A stretch of DNA of 39,773 nucleotides, from positions 1-39,773 of the forward strand of contig CANRKD010000006.1 in NCBI GenBank assembly GCA_947631105.1, given 5' to 3'. The stretch comes from an uncultured Bacilli bacterium. Its GTDB lineage: Bacteria; Bacillota_I; Bacilli_A; RF39; UBA660. The number at the start of each line of letters is the position of its first letter. Positions within the stretch are counted from its first letter, which is position 1. The notes beneath the pieces were generated by a model, which was not told where the DNA came from, made no database searches, and was given only the letters and a program-made list of their open reading frames with translations. Both the position numbers and the translations under genes were made by a program. Below are positions 1-8,643 of the stretch, piece after piece.

Positions 1-67
1 TTTCATTTGTAAAATTTGTTTTATAACTTTTTAAACTATCCACATTTATTTTTTGTATTTCACTCAT
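1..67 (-). CDS. Partial N-terminus, possibly a C1-family aminopeptidase (PepC-like)
   Basis: An ATG at 65-67 on the minus strand opens a frame that runs off the window edge after 22 codons (begins MSEIQKINVDSLKSYK). It is preceded by a GGTGAT ribosome binding site at a normal distance and by a recognisable promoter at 92-121. The N-terminus has the flavour of Firmicute PepC/bleomycin-hydrolase proteins, which open with a short 'I..E.L..Y...F..N' helix, but 22 residues cannot decide identity. That it is a real gene start is well supported; the product is a guess. Its promoter carries a G9 tract (see that entry), so expression may be variable. Confidence 0.5.
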   Translation of the reverse strand, partial: MSEIQKINVDSLKSYKTNFTNE

Positions 68-91
68 TTTATCACCACATAGTATATTTTT

Positions 92-121
92 ATAATAACC
101 CCCCCCCGTTTGATTTGTCAA
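92..121 (-). promoter_or_regulatory. Sigma-A promoter with a G9 tract in the spacer
   Basis: On the minus strand a perfect -35 TTGACA (116-121) is followed after 18 bp by TATTAT (92-97, one mismatch to TATAAT). Nine of the 18 spacer bases are an uninterrupted G run (99-107). The leader to the start codon at 67 is short and contains GGTGAT. No TGn is present before the -10, so the promoter should depend on the -35 and on spacer length. With G8 the spacer would be the optimal 17 bp. Confidence 0.7.
99..107. repeat. C9/G9 homopolymer tract
   Basis: Nine consecutive C on the plus strand in a strongly AT-rich intergenic region. I saw no other C or G run of comparable length in the window. It lies entirely between the -35 and -10 elements of the leftward promoter, so slipped-strand changes would alter spacer length rather than a reading frame. 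Confidence 0.9.
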
Positions 122-159
122 CTATTTAATTTAAATTAATTAGACATGAAAATAAAATA

Positions 160-208
160 TTAAAAAATAAAAAGGATTGTCACCTGTAAAATACAGATTA
201 CAATCCTT
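160..208 (-). terminator. Rho-independent terminator of the dnaE-polC operon
   Basis: Stem AAGGATTGT (172-180) pairs with ACAATCCTT (200-208), with a second internal stem CTGTA/TACAG around an AAA loop. Read leftward, the hairpin is followed by a T-rich tail (about 160-173). It sits roughly 50 bases after the polC stop codon. Confidence 0.85.
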
Positions 209-257
209 GAATAATTAAACTGTTCAATATTTGGAGTTCAGTTCATATATAAAATTT

Positions 258-3200
258 TTAAAATAAACTTAATTGACTCGTTTCGGGTAAGGAACCAAAT
301 ATATTTAAACTACGTAATTTAGCAATGGTAGCTTGATTGACTTTGCCTCGATTTTGAAAGTCTTCGATGCTATAAAATGGTTTAATTTCTCGTTCTTCTA
401 TAATTTTAGTAGATACTGCATCTCCTAAGCCATCTAGTGCGCTAAATGGCATAATTAACGCATTTTCTTCTTCGACCATAACAAAGTTTTTTCCTTCGCT
501 TTTTTCTAAATCAATGGTTTTAAATGAGACTCCTCTTGCCGAAGCTTCTAAAGCGAGTTTTAAAGTTTCTAAAAGGGAAGTATCTTTATTAGTTGCTTCA
601 TATCCTTTGGTTTGTAACTCCAAAATTTTCGCTTTTATCGCATCGTATCCTTTGATCATTACTTCTATATCAAAATCGGTAAAACGAGTGCTAAAGTAAG
701 TACAATAATATACAAGTGGTTTATGAACTTTGTACCAAGCAATACGAAAAGCACTGGTTACATAGGCAGCAGCATGGGCTTTAGGGAACATGTATTTTAT
801 TTTTTGACAAGATTGAATATACCAATCTGGAATATTGTATTCTTTTAAAGTTTGGACGTGTTCTTGCCATGCTTCAGGTTCTTTTCCCGCTTTTCCTTTT
901 CTTACAAATTCCATAATTTTGAAGGCTTTAATTGGCGGTACACCTTTATTCATTAATTCTACCATAATATCATCACGACAACCAATAACGTCTTTAAATG
1001 GACAGATATTTTTTTGAATAAGCTCTTGAGCATTCCCAAGCCATACATCTGTTCCATGCGCAAGACCTGATATTTTTACAAGTTCTGCAAAAGTGGTTGG
1101 TTTAGCATCTTTAACCAGTTGAATAGTGAATCCTGTTCCAAACTCTGGAACTCCTAAAGTTCCTGTGTCACACATAATTTGTTCTTTGGTGACTCCTAAA
1201 GCTTTTGGACTTTTAAAGATCGACATCGTAGCTTTATCATCTAAAGGGACTTTGGTAACATCATCGCCCGTTAAATCTTGAATCATTCTTAATTGGGTAG
1301 GATCAGTATGTCCTAAGATATCTAATTTTAATAAATCAGCATCAATTGCATGGTAATCAAAGTGCGTAGTACGCCATACTTGAGTTGGATCTTCTGCTGG
1401 ATATTGGTATGGAGTAAAATCACACACTTCCATGTAATCTGGAACAACAACAATTCCTCCTGGATGTTGTCCAGTGGTTCTTTTACATCCTGTACAACCT
1501 TTAGCTAAACGTTCAATTTCAATATTACGCATAATAATACCTTTATTTTCACAATATCCTTTTACGTAACCATAAGCTGTTTTTTCAGCAACTGTACCAA
1601 TTGTTCCTGCTCGATATACATTATCTTCTCCAAACAATACTTTGGTATACTCATGCGCACTAGCTTGATTTAAATCAGAAAAATTCAGATCAATATCGGG
1701 AACTTTATCTGCATTAAAACCTAAGAATGTTGCAAAAGGAATATCATGGCCGTCTTTTACCATTTTACTATTACAATTTGGGCATTTTTTATCTGGTAGA
1801 TCAAATCCACAAGAATAGGTTGTACCAAGTGGGGTATTTTCTTCATCATTAAAAATACTCATTTTACATTTTGGACAGCGATAATGTGCTGGCATACTAT
1901 TTACTTCTGTAATTCCCATCATATTAGCCACAAAAGAAGATCCTACACTACCACGAGAACCTACCAAAAATCCTTCATCATTCGAGTGCTTTACTAATTT
2001 TTGAGCAATTAAATAGATAACATCATAATTGGCTCCGATAATTCCTCCTAATTTTTTATAGGCTAGCTGATCTAATTCATCCTCGGATCCTTCTTCTTCA
2101 AGATGTTTTTTTACCATATCTTTTACAGCTGTTTTTCCTTTATTAATAATATCATGAACAAGCAAGAAAGCTTTTTGTTCCTCCTTTTGTTCTTGTTTAC
2201 ATGCATTAATAATTGCATCGCCATATAATTCTTTTGCTAAACGTTCTTCAATATTTATTGGCAAAGGATTTCCATATAACTCATTGGCTTTGGTATAAAC
2301 AAGTTCTGTCATAGTTTCTACTGATTTTTCGATTTTTGGAGCAAATGGAGCTGGCGTATCAATAATTACTTCAATTTCTTCACATAAATCGGCAATTTTA
2401 TTTGTATTTTCAATCACAATTTCTTTAGCTAAATCTTCTTCTAAGAAATTAAATTCCTCTAACATTTCTTCCGTTGTTTTTAAATACATATTGGGCACTT
2501 CTATGCCTTTTCGATTTAAAGGGTGTAATTTTCCATTGAATTTTTGATTAACAATAATTTCACGGTAAATTTTATCATCTTTTTTTAGATTATGTACATC
2601 TCCTGTTGCTACAACTAAAATACCTGCTTCTTTTGCGATACGTATAATTCTTTTTAAATAATTTTGTGCTTCTGTTGCTGTAGAAAACTTCCTGCCTTCT
2701 CCAATTAAATGAGAAAAGACACTTATGGGTTGAACTTCAATATAATCGTAAAAACGCATCATATTGACTAATTCTTCATCTTCTTTACTTCCCGCTTTTT
2801 CAAATATTTCTCCATTAATACATCCCGAACCAAAAATAAGTCCTTCTTTTAATTTTTCAACTTCTTTACGCGGAATTTTAGGTTGTTCATTTTTATATAA
2901 ATATTTGGTATTGGCTATAGAAATGATTTTAAATAAATTTTTTAGACCCTTACGATCTTTAGCAATTATTGTAGCATGAAAAGGATAAGAGAAACGAACC
3001 AAAGATTCGACATCAATATTTTCTAAAATATCATCTGTAGTAGAAATATTTTGATCATACATTTCTTTACACATCTTGTAAAAAGCTAAAGCCGTTCCTT
3101 CAGCATCATAATCTGCTCGGTGATGTTTATCTTCATCCCAAGGAATATCATATTTTTTTGTTAAGGTTTGTAATTTATGATTCACCCATTCTGGATGCAA

Positions 3201-4760
3201 CATACGAGCTAAGCTCATAGTATCTAAAACAACAGCATTAAATTCAGGTAAGTTATATTTATTACAGGCTGCTTTCATAAAAGAAATATCAAATTTTGCA
3301 TTATGAGCAACCATTGGTAAATCCTGAGCCCATTCTAAAAATCTTTTCGTGACATTTTCTTCCGTGTCACAGCCCTTTACCATTTCATCCGTAATCATGG
3401 TCAATTCGGTAATTTTTTTTGGAATTGGACGATGTGGATCAATTAGTTCATCGAAACGGTCAATAATTTTTCCTTCTTCTATTTTGACTGCTCCAATCTC
3501 AATCATTTGATCTGATCCTGCATAAAAACCTGTGGTTTCTGTATCAAAAACAACAAATGTTGATTCCAATAAATTTAAATTTTGATTGTTAAAAATAATA
3601 TCTACATCATCGTTAACTATATTCATCTCCGCACCGTATAAAACTTTAAAACGATCTTGTGGTTCTAAGCCTTTATTCATATGACAAACGGTATGATAAA
3701 TTTCTGGATAAGCTTGCACACAATTGTGATCAGTGATAGCAATTGCTTTTTGACCTAGTTTAGCAGCATATTTTACAATATTTTCTGGATGTTTTTCTTC
3801 ATAAGGAACAACAGAATCCATTGCACTCATCATCGTATGGACATGAAGTTCTACTCTTGGAGAATCCGTTTGTTCTTTTTTCATTTCTTCTTTCGCTTCT
3901 ATTTGTTCATAATTAAATATTTTTAAAACCAAATCTTTACTAAAAGAATCAAATTCAACATTTCCTTTAAATCGATACCATTTTCCTTCTGAAAAATCTT
4001 TTTTAACTTTTTGATAATCTTCTTTTGTTTTTTTAAAGATTTTAGCAATTAAACTATTGGTTTTGTCGCTGATTTTTAAGGTGACAATATTGATGGTATC
4101 TCTTTCCATTGTATCGATTCCAAAAACATAAGCTTCAATAATAATATTTTTAATATCTCCCATAATATTATTTATTGCTGTTACTTCCCCCTCAATTGGT
4201 TTTTCTGCCTTTTTTTCTTTGATAATCGGAAGACTGATTTCATCAGTATGATTTTTTTCTAATTCTTTTTTTATTTCTTCATTTAATTGCTCATTAAATA
4301 CACTTGTTAATTCATATTCTCCTAATCCATAAGAAAATAATTTTGTACAAATTCCTTTACTTTCTTTTTTGACTTCTAATTCTTCTAATTTTGTACTCAC
4401 ATCAATTGTAATGATATCATCATCTATTGTAATTGCTGCTTCTTTTAAATTGATTAATGAAGGACGCTTTTCAATTAACTCATCTAATAAGTTTTTTAAA
4501 TAATCTAAAAGATCTTCATTGGTAATGTTTTTATACTGCAAACGAACGATACATTTTTTTTCTTTTTTTATTCCTTTTTTTGCACAGTCAAATAATTGAT
4601 TGGCAATCGAAATGGGTAAAACTTTTTCTAAAGATAAATAAACTTCATAGATATCTTTTTTCTTTAAATAAATTACTTTTTCAACATTGGCAGTAGAAAA
4701 ATATTTTTCCTCCGTTATAAATTCAATACTATTAAAAAAACGTTTTAATTCATCTGTCAC
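258..4760 (-). CDS. polC: DNA polymerase III PolC (Gram-positive replicase, alpha subunit with 3'-5' exonuclease)
   Basis: Replicative polymerase of low-GC Gram-positives, 1500 residues (family about 1440). In order: an N-terminal domain; an OB-fold region near 195-290; an intact PHP domain from about 304 (HVHT, later ITDH); a DEDDh proofreading exonuclease inserted in the PHP domain from about 402 (FDTETTGF); a zinc-binding cysteine cluster near 960-1000 (CPKC, CPNC); and the palm motif PDIDLNFS near 1021. The last residues, QLSLF, are the canonical beta-clamp binding peptide and end the protein exactly as in Bacillus PolC. The start is GTG at 4758-4760, with AGGTGA just upstream. It lies 8 bases after dnaE and is probably co-transcribed and translationally coupled with it. 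The terminator is at 160-208. Confidence 0.98.
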   Translation of the reverse strand: MTDELKRFFNSIEFITEEKYFSTANVEKVIYLKKKDIYEVYLSLEKVLPISIANQLFDCAKKGIKKEKKCIVRLQYKNITNEDLLDYLKNLLDELIEKRPSLINLKEAAITIDDDIITIDVSTKLEELEVKKESKGICTKLFSYGLGEYELTSVFNEQLNEEIKKELEKNHTDEISLPIIKEKKAEKPIEGEVTAINNIMGDIKNIIIEAYVFGIDTMERDTINIVTLKISDKTNSLIAKIFKKTKEDYQKVKKDFSEGKWYRFKGNVEFDSFSKDLVLKIFNYEQIEAKEEMKKEQTDSPRVELHVHTMMSAMDSVVPYEEKHPENIVKYAAKLGQKAIAITDHNCVQAYPEIYHTVCHMNKGLEPQDRFKVLYGAEMNIVNDDVDIIFNNQNLNLLESTFVVFDTETTGFYAGSDQMIEIGAVKIEEGKIIDRFDELIDPHRPIPKKITELTMITDEMVKGCDTEENVTKRFLEWAQDLPMVAHNAKFDISFMKAACNKYNLPEFNAVVLDTMSLARMLHPEWVNHKLQTLTKKYDIPWDEDKHHRADYDAEGTALAFYKMCKEMYDQNISTTDDILENIDVESLVRFSYPFHATIIAKDRKGLKNLFKIISIANTKYLYKNEQPKIPRKEVEKLKEGLIFGSGCINGEIFEKAGSKEDEELVNMMRFYDYIEVQPISVFSHLIGEGRKFSTATEAQNYLKRIIRIAKEAGILVVATGDVHNLKKDDKIYREIIVNQKFNGKLHPLNRKGIEVPNMYLKTTEEMLEEFNFLEEDLAKEIVIENTNKIADLCEEIEVIIDTPAPFAPKIEKSVETMTELVYTKANELYGNPLPINIEERLAKELYGDAIINACKQEQKEEQKAFLLVHDIINKGKTAVKDMVKKHLEEEGSEDELDQLAYKKLGGIIGANYDVIYLIAQKLVKHSNDEGFLVGSRGSVGSSFVANMMGITEVNSMPAHYRCPKCKMSIFNDEENTPLGTTYSCGFDLPDKKCPNCNSKMVKDGHDIPFATFLGFNADKVPDIDLNFSDLNQASAHEYTKVLFGEDNVYRAGTIGTVAEKTAYGYVKGYCENKGIIMRNIEIERLAKGCTGCKRTTGQHPGGIVVVPDYMEVCDFTPYQYPAEDPTQVWRTTHFDYHAIDADLLKLDILGHTDPTQLRMIQDLTGDDVTKVPLDDKATMSIFKSPKALGVTKEQIMCDTGTLGVPEFGTGFTIQLVKDAKPTTFAELVKISGLAHGTDVWLGNAQELIQKNICPFKDVIGCRDDIMVELMNKGVPPIKAFKIMEFVRKGKAGKEPEAWQEHVQTLKEYNIPDWYIQSCQKIKYMFPKAHAAAYVTSAFRIAWYKVHKPLVYYCTYFSTRFTDFDIEVMIKGYDAIKAKILELQTKGYEATNKDTSLLETLKLALEASARGVSFKTIDLEKSEGKNFVMVEEENALIMPFSALDGLGDAVSTKIIEEREIKPFYSIEDFQNRGKVNQATIAKLRSLNIFGSLPETSQLSLF

Positions 4761-4768
4761 TTTTTCAC

Positions 4769-7663
4769 CTACTTTTTGATTATGTTATTTACATTAATTT
4801 GATATTTATCATATCTTTTAGTCACTCTACCTTGAATTTCAACAATATCTTTGACTTTTAAGTCATCTAATAAACGAATTTGTTTGGCAAACACTACAAA
4901 ATTGCTACTCCCTGTTTCGTCACTGGCTTCTAAAAAAGCCATTTCTTCATTGTTTTTTATTTTTGTACGTTTAATACTTTCAATGAGTACAATACAACGA
5001 ATATATTGATCAAAGCTATGTTCTATATTACATAATTTTTTTATAGCTTTATCTTGATATTTACTGGTTGGATGATTAGAGATATAAAAGCCATAACATT
5101 CTTGCTCATAATTATTTTCTTGTTCTTCTACTTGTTTTATTACAGGCTTTGAAAGTAAAGATTCATCTATATTACTGGCTAATTCCGCATAGTTTAAAAT
5201 TACTGCTAAATTTTCTAATAAAGTCGTTGTATTTTCAAATTCTATAAAGACACCTGCTTTTATTAATAAACTTAAAATTCGTTCATTACAATTTTTATTA
5301 TACATCCTTTTAGTAAAATCAATAAAGTCTAAAAATTTACCATTTTGATTTCTTTGTTCTAAAATACTGTCTATTGTGGCAGTATTTAAGCCTTTTATAA
5401 CATTAAAAGGAAGAATTAATTCATTGGATTTTAATTTATATTGTTTTTCACTTATATTAATGTCTGGTTTTTTAATTTTTAAATTATATTTTTTGGCTTC
5501 TAAAAGGTATTCATTGGTTTTTATTTCACTACCAATACTCATGTTTAATAGATTCGTTATAAAATAAGTTGGAAATTTTACTTTTAAATAAGCCATTTGA
5601 TAACCAATTAAAGCATAAGAGACAGAATGTGATTTATTAAAACCATAACCAGCAAATTTTAGGATCCATTCATATATTTGCACCGCTAAATTTTTGGGAT
5701 AACCATTTTTTAAGGCCCTAGATATAAATTTATCTTTTTCTTGTTCAATGATATCTTTTTTCTTTTTGCTCATTGCTCTTCTAATTAAGTCTGCCTCAGC
5801 GTAAGAATAACCTCCCACTTTTACTAGAATTTGCATAACTTGTTCTTGGTAAACAATGATTCCTTCTGTTTCTTTTAAAATGGGTTCTAAATCGTTTGAT
5901 AAATAATTTATTTTTTCTTTTTTTTCTTTACGTTTTATATAGGTATTGATATTGTCCATAGGCCCAGGTCGATATAATGCCAAAGAAGCAATTAAATCGT
6001 TAAAATGGCGCGGTTTTAATTTTTGTAAAAAATTTTGCATACCACTGCTTTCAAATTGAAAAATTCCTGTGGTATCTCCTTTGGCAAATAAAGCTAAAAC
6101 TGCCGGATCATTTAAAGGAATACGATTTAAATCCAGTTGTTTTCCTGTATCTTTTTTTATTAATTCTAAAATGTTAGAAATAATTGTTAAATTTTTGATA
6201 GCTAAAAGATCCATCTTTAATAAGCCTAGGCTTTCTAAATAATCCATAGTGACTCCAGTTAGAGTAGATTCTCCCATTTTAATAATAGGAATTACATCAT
6301 CTAGTCTTACTTTCGAGATCACTACACCTGCAGCATGGGTAGATATATTTTTCTTTAACCCTTCTAAATGCATAGCAATTTGATAGATTTGTTTTAAGGG
6401 TTCTGATTTTATTAATAGCTGTTTAATTTCGATATTTTCTAAATTATCGTGTAAATTTAAATTAGCATTTATTTTTTTTATCATTTCATCAAATAATGAA
6501 TCATTATAATCAAAAATTCGTGCTACTTCTCTTAAAGCCAATTTACTTTTTAAAGTCGCAAAAGTCATAATGGAAGCTACTTTATCTGTTCCATAACGGG
6601 ATTTAATATATTCAATAATTTCCCCTCGTTTTGTATTTTCAAAATCAATATCAATATCTGGCATCGTAATTCGTTCCGGGTTTAAGAATCTTTCAAATAA
6701 TAAATTGTATTCTAAGGGGTCTAAATCCGTAATTCCTAAAGTATAACAGACTAATGAGCCTACGGCACTTCCCCGGCCTGGGCCAACAAAAATATGATTT
6801 TTTTTAGCGTATAAAACATAATCATAAACAATTAAAATATAATCAACAAAACCCATTTTTTTTATTACATTTAATTCATAAGCAAGACGTTTTTCGTATT
6901 TTTCTTTAATATTGCCATTCAAACGCTTTTTTAATCCTTTTTTGGTTAATTGTTCTAAATAAGAAAAACTATCTGTTAAATTTTCGTCATAAACAGGTAT
7001 GTAATTGTTATGCATGGGAATGGTAACATTTAAAAGATTGGCAACGGTTTGGGTTGTTTTTTCATCTTCTTCTAAAATTTCTTCTATAAAATAATTAGAA
7101 TTATAATTAGAAAATTGATTATTTGCTACTTTTTTATCTTCAGCTATCATTTGCAAATAATCTAACATTTTCGTATCGTTTTTTCTTAAAGCACGGATAT
7201 TATTTACAAAGACAATTTTAGAAGATTCTAAAAGAGCAGAAACTTTTTCTTTTTGATTTTGATAACCAATATAAGTATCTAAAAATGTCGAAATAGGAGA
7301 ATAAAGTTCTATAGATTCATAAGGAATAATTGCTAAAAGATGAGCAGCATATTTTTTTAATTCTGTTTGACTGAGAGAATGTTCTGTTTTCATTGTATGT
7401 ATTTTTAATAAATTTTGATAACCTTCATAATTTTTAGCATATAAATATAGAGGCATTTGTTCTATTTCTACAGATAGCCCAATAATCGGTTTTATTTGTT
7501 CTTTTAGGCATTTTGTATAAAATTCCATGACTCCATATAAATAATCATCACAAATAGCTACAGAGGTTATATTTCTTTGTTTTAAAAAGGATATTAATTC
7601 ATCTATTTTGATTGTACTTTTTAATAAACTAAAATCAGTGGTTACTTTCAGTGGTACATACAT
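4769..7663 (-). CDS. dnaE: DNA polymerase III alpha subunit DnaE (short, Mollicute-like)
   Basis: Second replicative polymerase of Gram-positives, which extends RNA primers before hand-over to PolC. It has 964 residues, shorter than the roughly 1115 of Bacillus DnaE. Seen in order: an N-terminal PHP-like domain whose metal motifs have decayed (no HLH near residue 5; ICDDYLYG where TDHG is expected); GPGRGSA at about 294-300; the catalytic PDIDIDF at about 335-341 and the third palm Asp in KMDLLAIKNL; fingers and a helix-hairpin-helix region; and a C-terminal OB fold (about 880-960). It starts at ATG 7661-7663 behind GGGAGGAT. It is the first gene of a two-gene unit with polC, an arrangement not found in Bacillus, where the two genes are far apart. 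Confidence 0.96.
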   Translation of the reverse strand: MYVPLKVTTDFSLLKSTIKIDELISFLKQRNITSVAICDDYLYGVMEFYTKCLKEQIKPIIGLSVEIEQMPLYLYAKNYEGYQNLLKIHTMKTEHSLSQTELKKYAAHLLAIIPYESIELYSPISTFLDTYIGYQNQKEKVSALLESSKIVFVNNIRALRKNDTKMLDYLQMIAEDKKVANNQFSNYNSNYFIEEILEEDEKTTQTVANLLNVTIPMHNNYIPVYDENLTDSFSYLEQLTKKGLKKRLNGNIKEKYEKRLAYELNVIKKMGFVDYILIVYDYVLYAKKNHIFVGPGRGSAVGSLVCYTLGITDLDPLEYNLLFERFLNPERITMPDIDIDFENTKRGEIIEYIKSRYGTDKVASIMTFATLKSKLALREVARIFDYNDSLFDEMIKKINANLNLHDNLENIEIKQLLIKSEPLKQIYQIAMHLEGLKKNISTHAAGVVISKVRLDDVIPIIKMGESTLTGVTMDYLESLGLLKMDLLAIKNLTIISNILELIKKDTGKQLDLNRIPLNDPAVLALFAKGDTTGIFQFESSGMQNFLQKLKPRHFNDLIASLALYRPGPMDNINTYIKRKEKKEKINYLSNDLEPILKETEGIIVYQEQVMQILVKVGGYSYAEADLIRRAMSKKKKDIIEQEKDKFISRALKNGYPKNLAVQIYEWILKFAGYGFNKSHSVSYALIGYQMAYLKVKFPTYFITNLLNMSIGSEIKTNEYLLEAKKYNLKIKKPDINISEKQYKLKSNELILPFNVIKGLNTATIDSILEQRNQNGKFLDFIDFTKRMYNKNCNERILSLLIKAGVFIEFENTTTLLENLAVILNYAELASNIDESLLSKPVIKQVEEQENNYEQECYGFYISNHPTSKYQDKAIKKLCNIEHSFDQYIRCIVLIESIKRTKIKNNEEMAFLEASDETGSSNFVVFAKQIRLLDDLKVKDIVEIQGRVTKRYDKYQINVNNIIKK

Positions 7664-7683
7664 AACAGATCCTCCCCTGTTAT
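7662..7683 (-). promoter_or_regulatory. Inverted repeat around the dnaE ribosome binding site
   Basis: ATAACAG (7662-7668) and CTGTTAT (7677-7683) flank an 8-base loop that contains the dnaE Shine-Dalgarno sequence; one arm overlaps the start codon. A further palindrome TGTTATAACA (7678-7687) touches the -10. The expected transcription start lies near 7680, so only part of the repeat would be in the mRNA. It may therefore be a DNA operator rather than an RNA hairpin. It does not match the LexA box. Confidence 0.45.
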
Positions 7684-7686
7684 AAC

Positions 7687-7715
7687 ATTATAGCACTTAT
7701 AGAATTGAAGCAAAA
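7687..7715 (-). promoter_or_regulatory. dnaE-polC promoter
   Basis: Perfect -10 TATAAT (7687-7692) with the TGn extension (TGC) and a poor -35 (TTTTGC, 7710-7715) at 17 bp. The leader to the dnaE start is under 20 bases. Confidence 0.7.
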
Positions 7716-7742
7716 GAAAAAAACAAATATTTCGAATAAAAT

Positions 7743-7771
7743 TTGACTTATTCCATATATTATGGTAAAGT
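7743..7771 (+). promoter_or_regulatory. rpmB promoter
   Basis: TTGACT (7743-7748), 17 bp, TAAAGT (7766-7771), with a TGG extended -10. It is back-to-back with the dnaE promoter, with about 27 bp between the two -35 elements. Confidence 0.55.
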
Positions 7772-7808
7772 TTTATAGACAAAAAAGAAAGCAAATGGAG
7801 GTGTTATT

Positions 7809-7970
7809 ATGGCAGTTAATATATCAAAAAAGAAACCTTTAACAGCAAATAATAGAAGCAAAGCTTGTAATGCTACAAAAAGAAAACAAAAACCAAATTT
7901 ACAAAAGAAAACGATTAATGGTAAGTCTGTTTTAATTACAGCTAGAGAAGCAAAAAAAATGTCAGCATAA
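7809..7970 (+). CDS. rpmB: 50S ribosomal protein bL28 (short form)
   Basis: A 53-residue, Lys/Arg-rich protein with a strong GGAGGTG ribosome binding site at 7797-7803. The middle carries the bL28 signature NNRSKACNATKRK followed by PNLQKK, and a shortened C-terminal 'INGKSVLITAREAKKM' block corresponding to the bL28 'V.GK...V.SARALKSGK' end. bL28 is usually about 62 residues with an N-terminal KC..TGK segment; here that segment is replaced by MAVNISKKKPL and has no cysteine. The position matches Bacillus, where rpmB lies convergent to the rpe-side end of the prpC-prkC-rsgA cluster. Together, family motif and synteny make the call firm. Confidence 0.9.
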   Translation: MAVNISKKKPLTANNRSKACNATKRKQKPNLQKKTINGKSVLITAREAKKMSA

Positions 7971-8002
7971 AAAAATACTAAACATTCCGTTTAGTATTTT
8001 TT
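7970..8002. terminator. Bidirectional terminator between rpmB and rpe
   Basis: A perfect 14-bp stem (7970-7983 with 7989-8002), core TACTAAAC/GTTTAGTA, 5-base loop, A-run on one flank and T-run on the other. It works for both strands and includes the rpe stop codon and the last base of the rpmB stop. Confidence 0.88.
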
Positions 8003-8631
8003 AATTTTGCTATTTGGTCATTAAAATTGGCATTTTCACAGACAAAAGAACCACCAACGATCATATCTAAATATTCTGGATTTAAATTTTGAATTGTTTC
8101 TGCATTTATACCACCATCGACATTAATTTTTACAGATATTTTGTTTTCTTTTTTTAATTCATATATTTTTTTTATTCTCTGTGGAGTTTGAGAAATAAAT
8201 TTTTGACCTCCGTATCCAGGAATGACTGACATGACTAAAATTAAATCAATATGACTCATAAATGGCTCTAATTTTTTTATATCTGTAAAGGGATCAATCG
8301 CCACACCTACTTTTATTTTTTTTGATTTAATATATTCGATTATTTTTTCTGGTTCAGCTGTTGCCTCTATATGAAACGTAATATATTCTGGTTGAATAAA
8401 AGAAAAAGCATCAATATAATTTTTTAAATGAAGAGTCATTAAATGAACATCTTTAGGCTTTTTACTTGCTTTTAAGACTTCTAACATTTTTTTATTAAAT
8501 ATTGTTTTACTATTTACAAATAAACCATCTGCGACATCTACATGAATATAATCAGCATCGGATGTATCAATCATTTGAATTGTTTTTTCAAAATCATAAT
8601 TGGATTTTAAAAATGAAATAGAGGTTAACAT
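7978..8631 (-). CDS. rpe: Ribulose-phosphate 3-epimerase
   Basis: Interconverts D-ribulose 5-phosphate and D-xylulose 5-phosphate in the non-oxidative pentose phosphate pathway; its product feeds transketolase (also in this window, at 36950). TIM-barrel protein of about 217 residues with the metal and phosphate motifs IHVDVADG, VHLM, VIPGYGGQ and VDGGIN. The usual 'DMxDG' methionine is replaced (DVADG), a mild deviation. The start is taken at ATG 8629-8631 because AGGTG lies at the right distance; the frame is also open to a GTG at 8640. It is the last gene of the rlmN operon, as in Bacillus. Confidence 0.95.
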   Translation of the reverse strand: MLTSISFLKSNYDFEKTIQMIDTSDADYIHVDVADGLFVNSKTIFNKKMLEVLKASKKPKDVHLMTLHLKNYIDAFSFIQPEYITFHIEATAEPEKIIEYIKSKKIKVGVAIDPFTDIKKLEPFMSHIDLILVMSVIPGYGGQKFISQTPQRIKKIYELKKENKISVKINVDGGINAETIQNLNPEYLDMIVGGSFVCENANFNDQIAKLKNTKRNV

Positions 8632-8643
8632 ATTCATCACCTG

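Noticed and set aside
7664-7808. LexA box upstream of dnaE
   Set aside because: dnaE is SOS-regulated in Bacillus, so I looked for GAAC-N4-GTTC here; none is present.
7971-7977. spoVM between rpe and rpmB
   Set aside because: In Bacillus spoVM lies in this neighbourhood, but only seven bases separate the two genes here and no spoVM-like peptide was seen in the rpmB upstream region.
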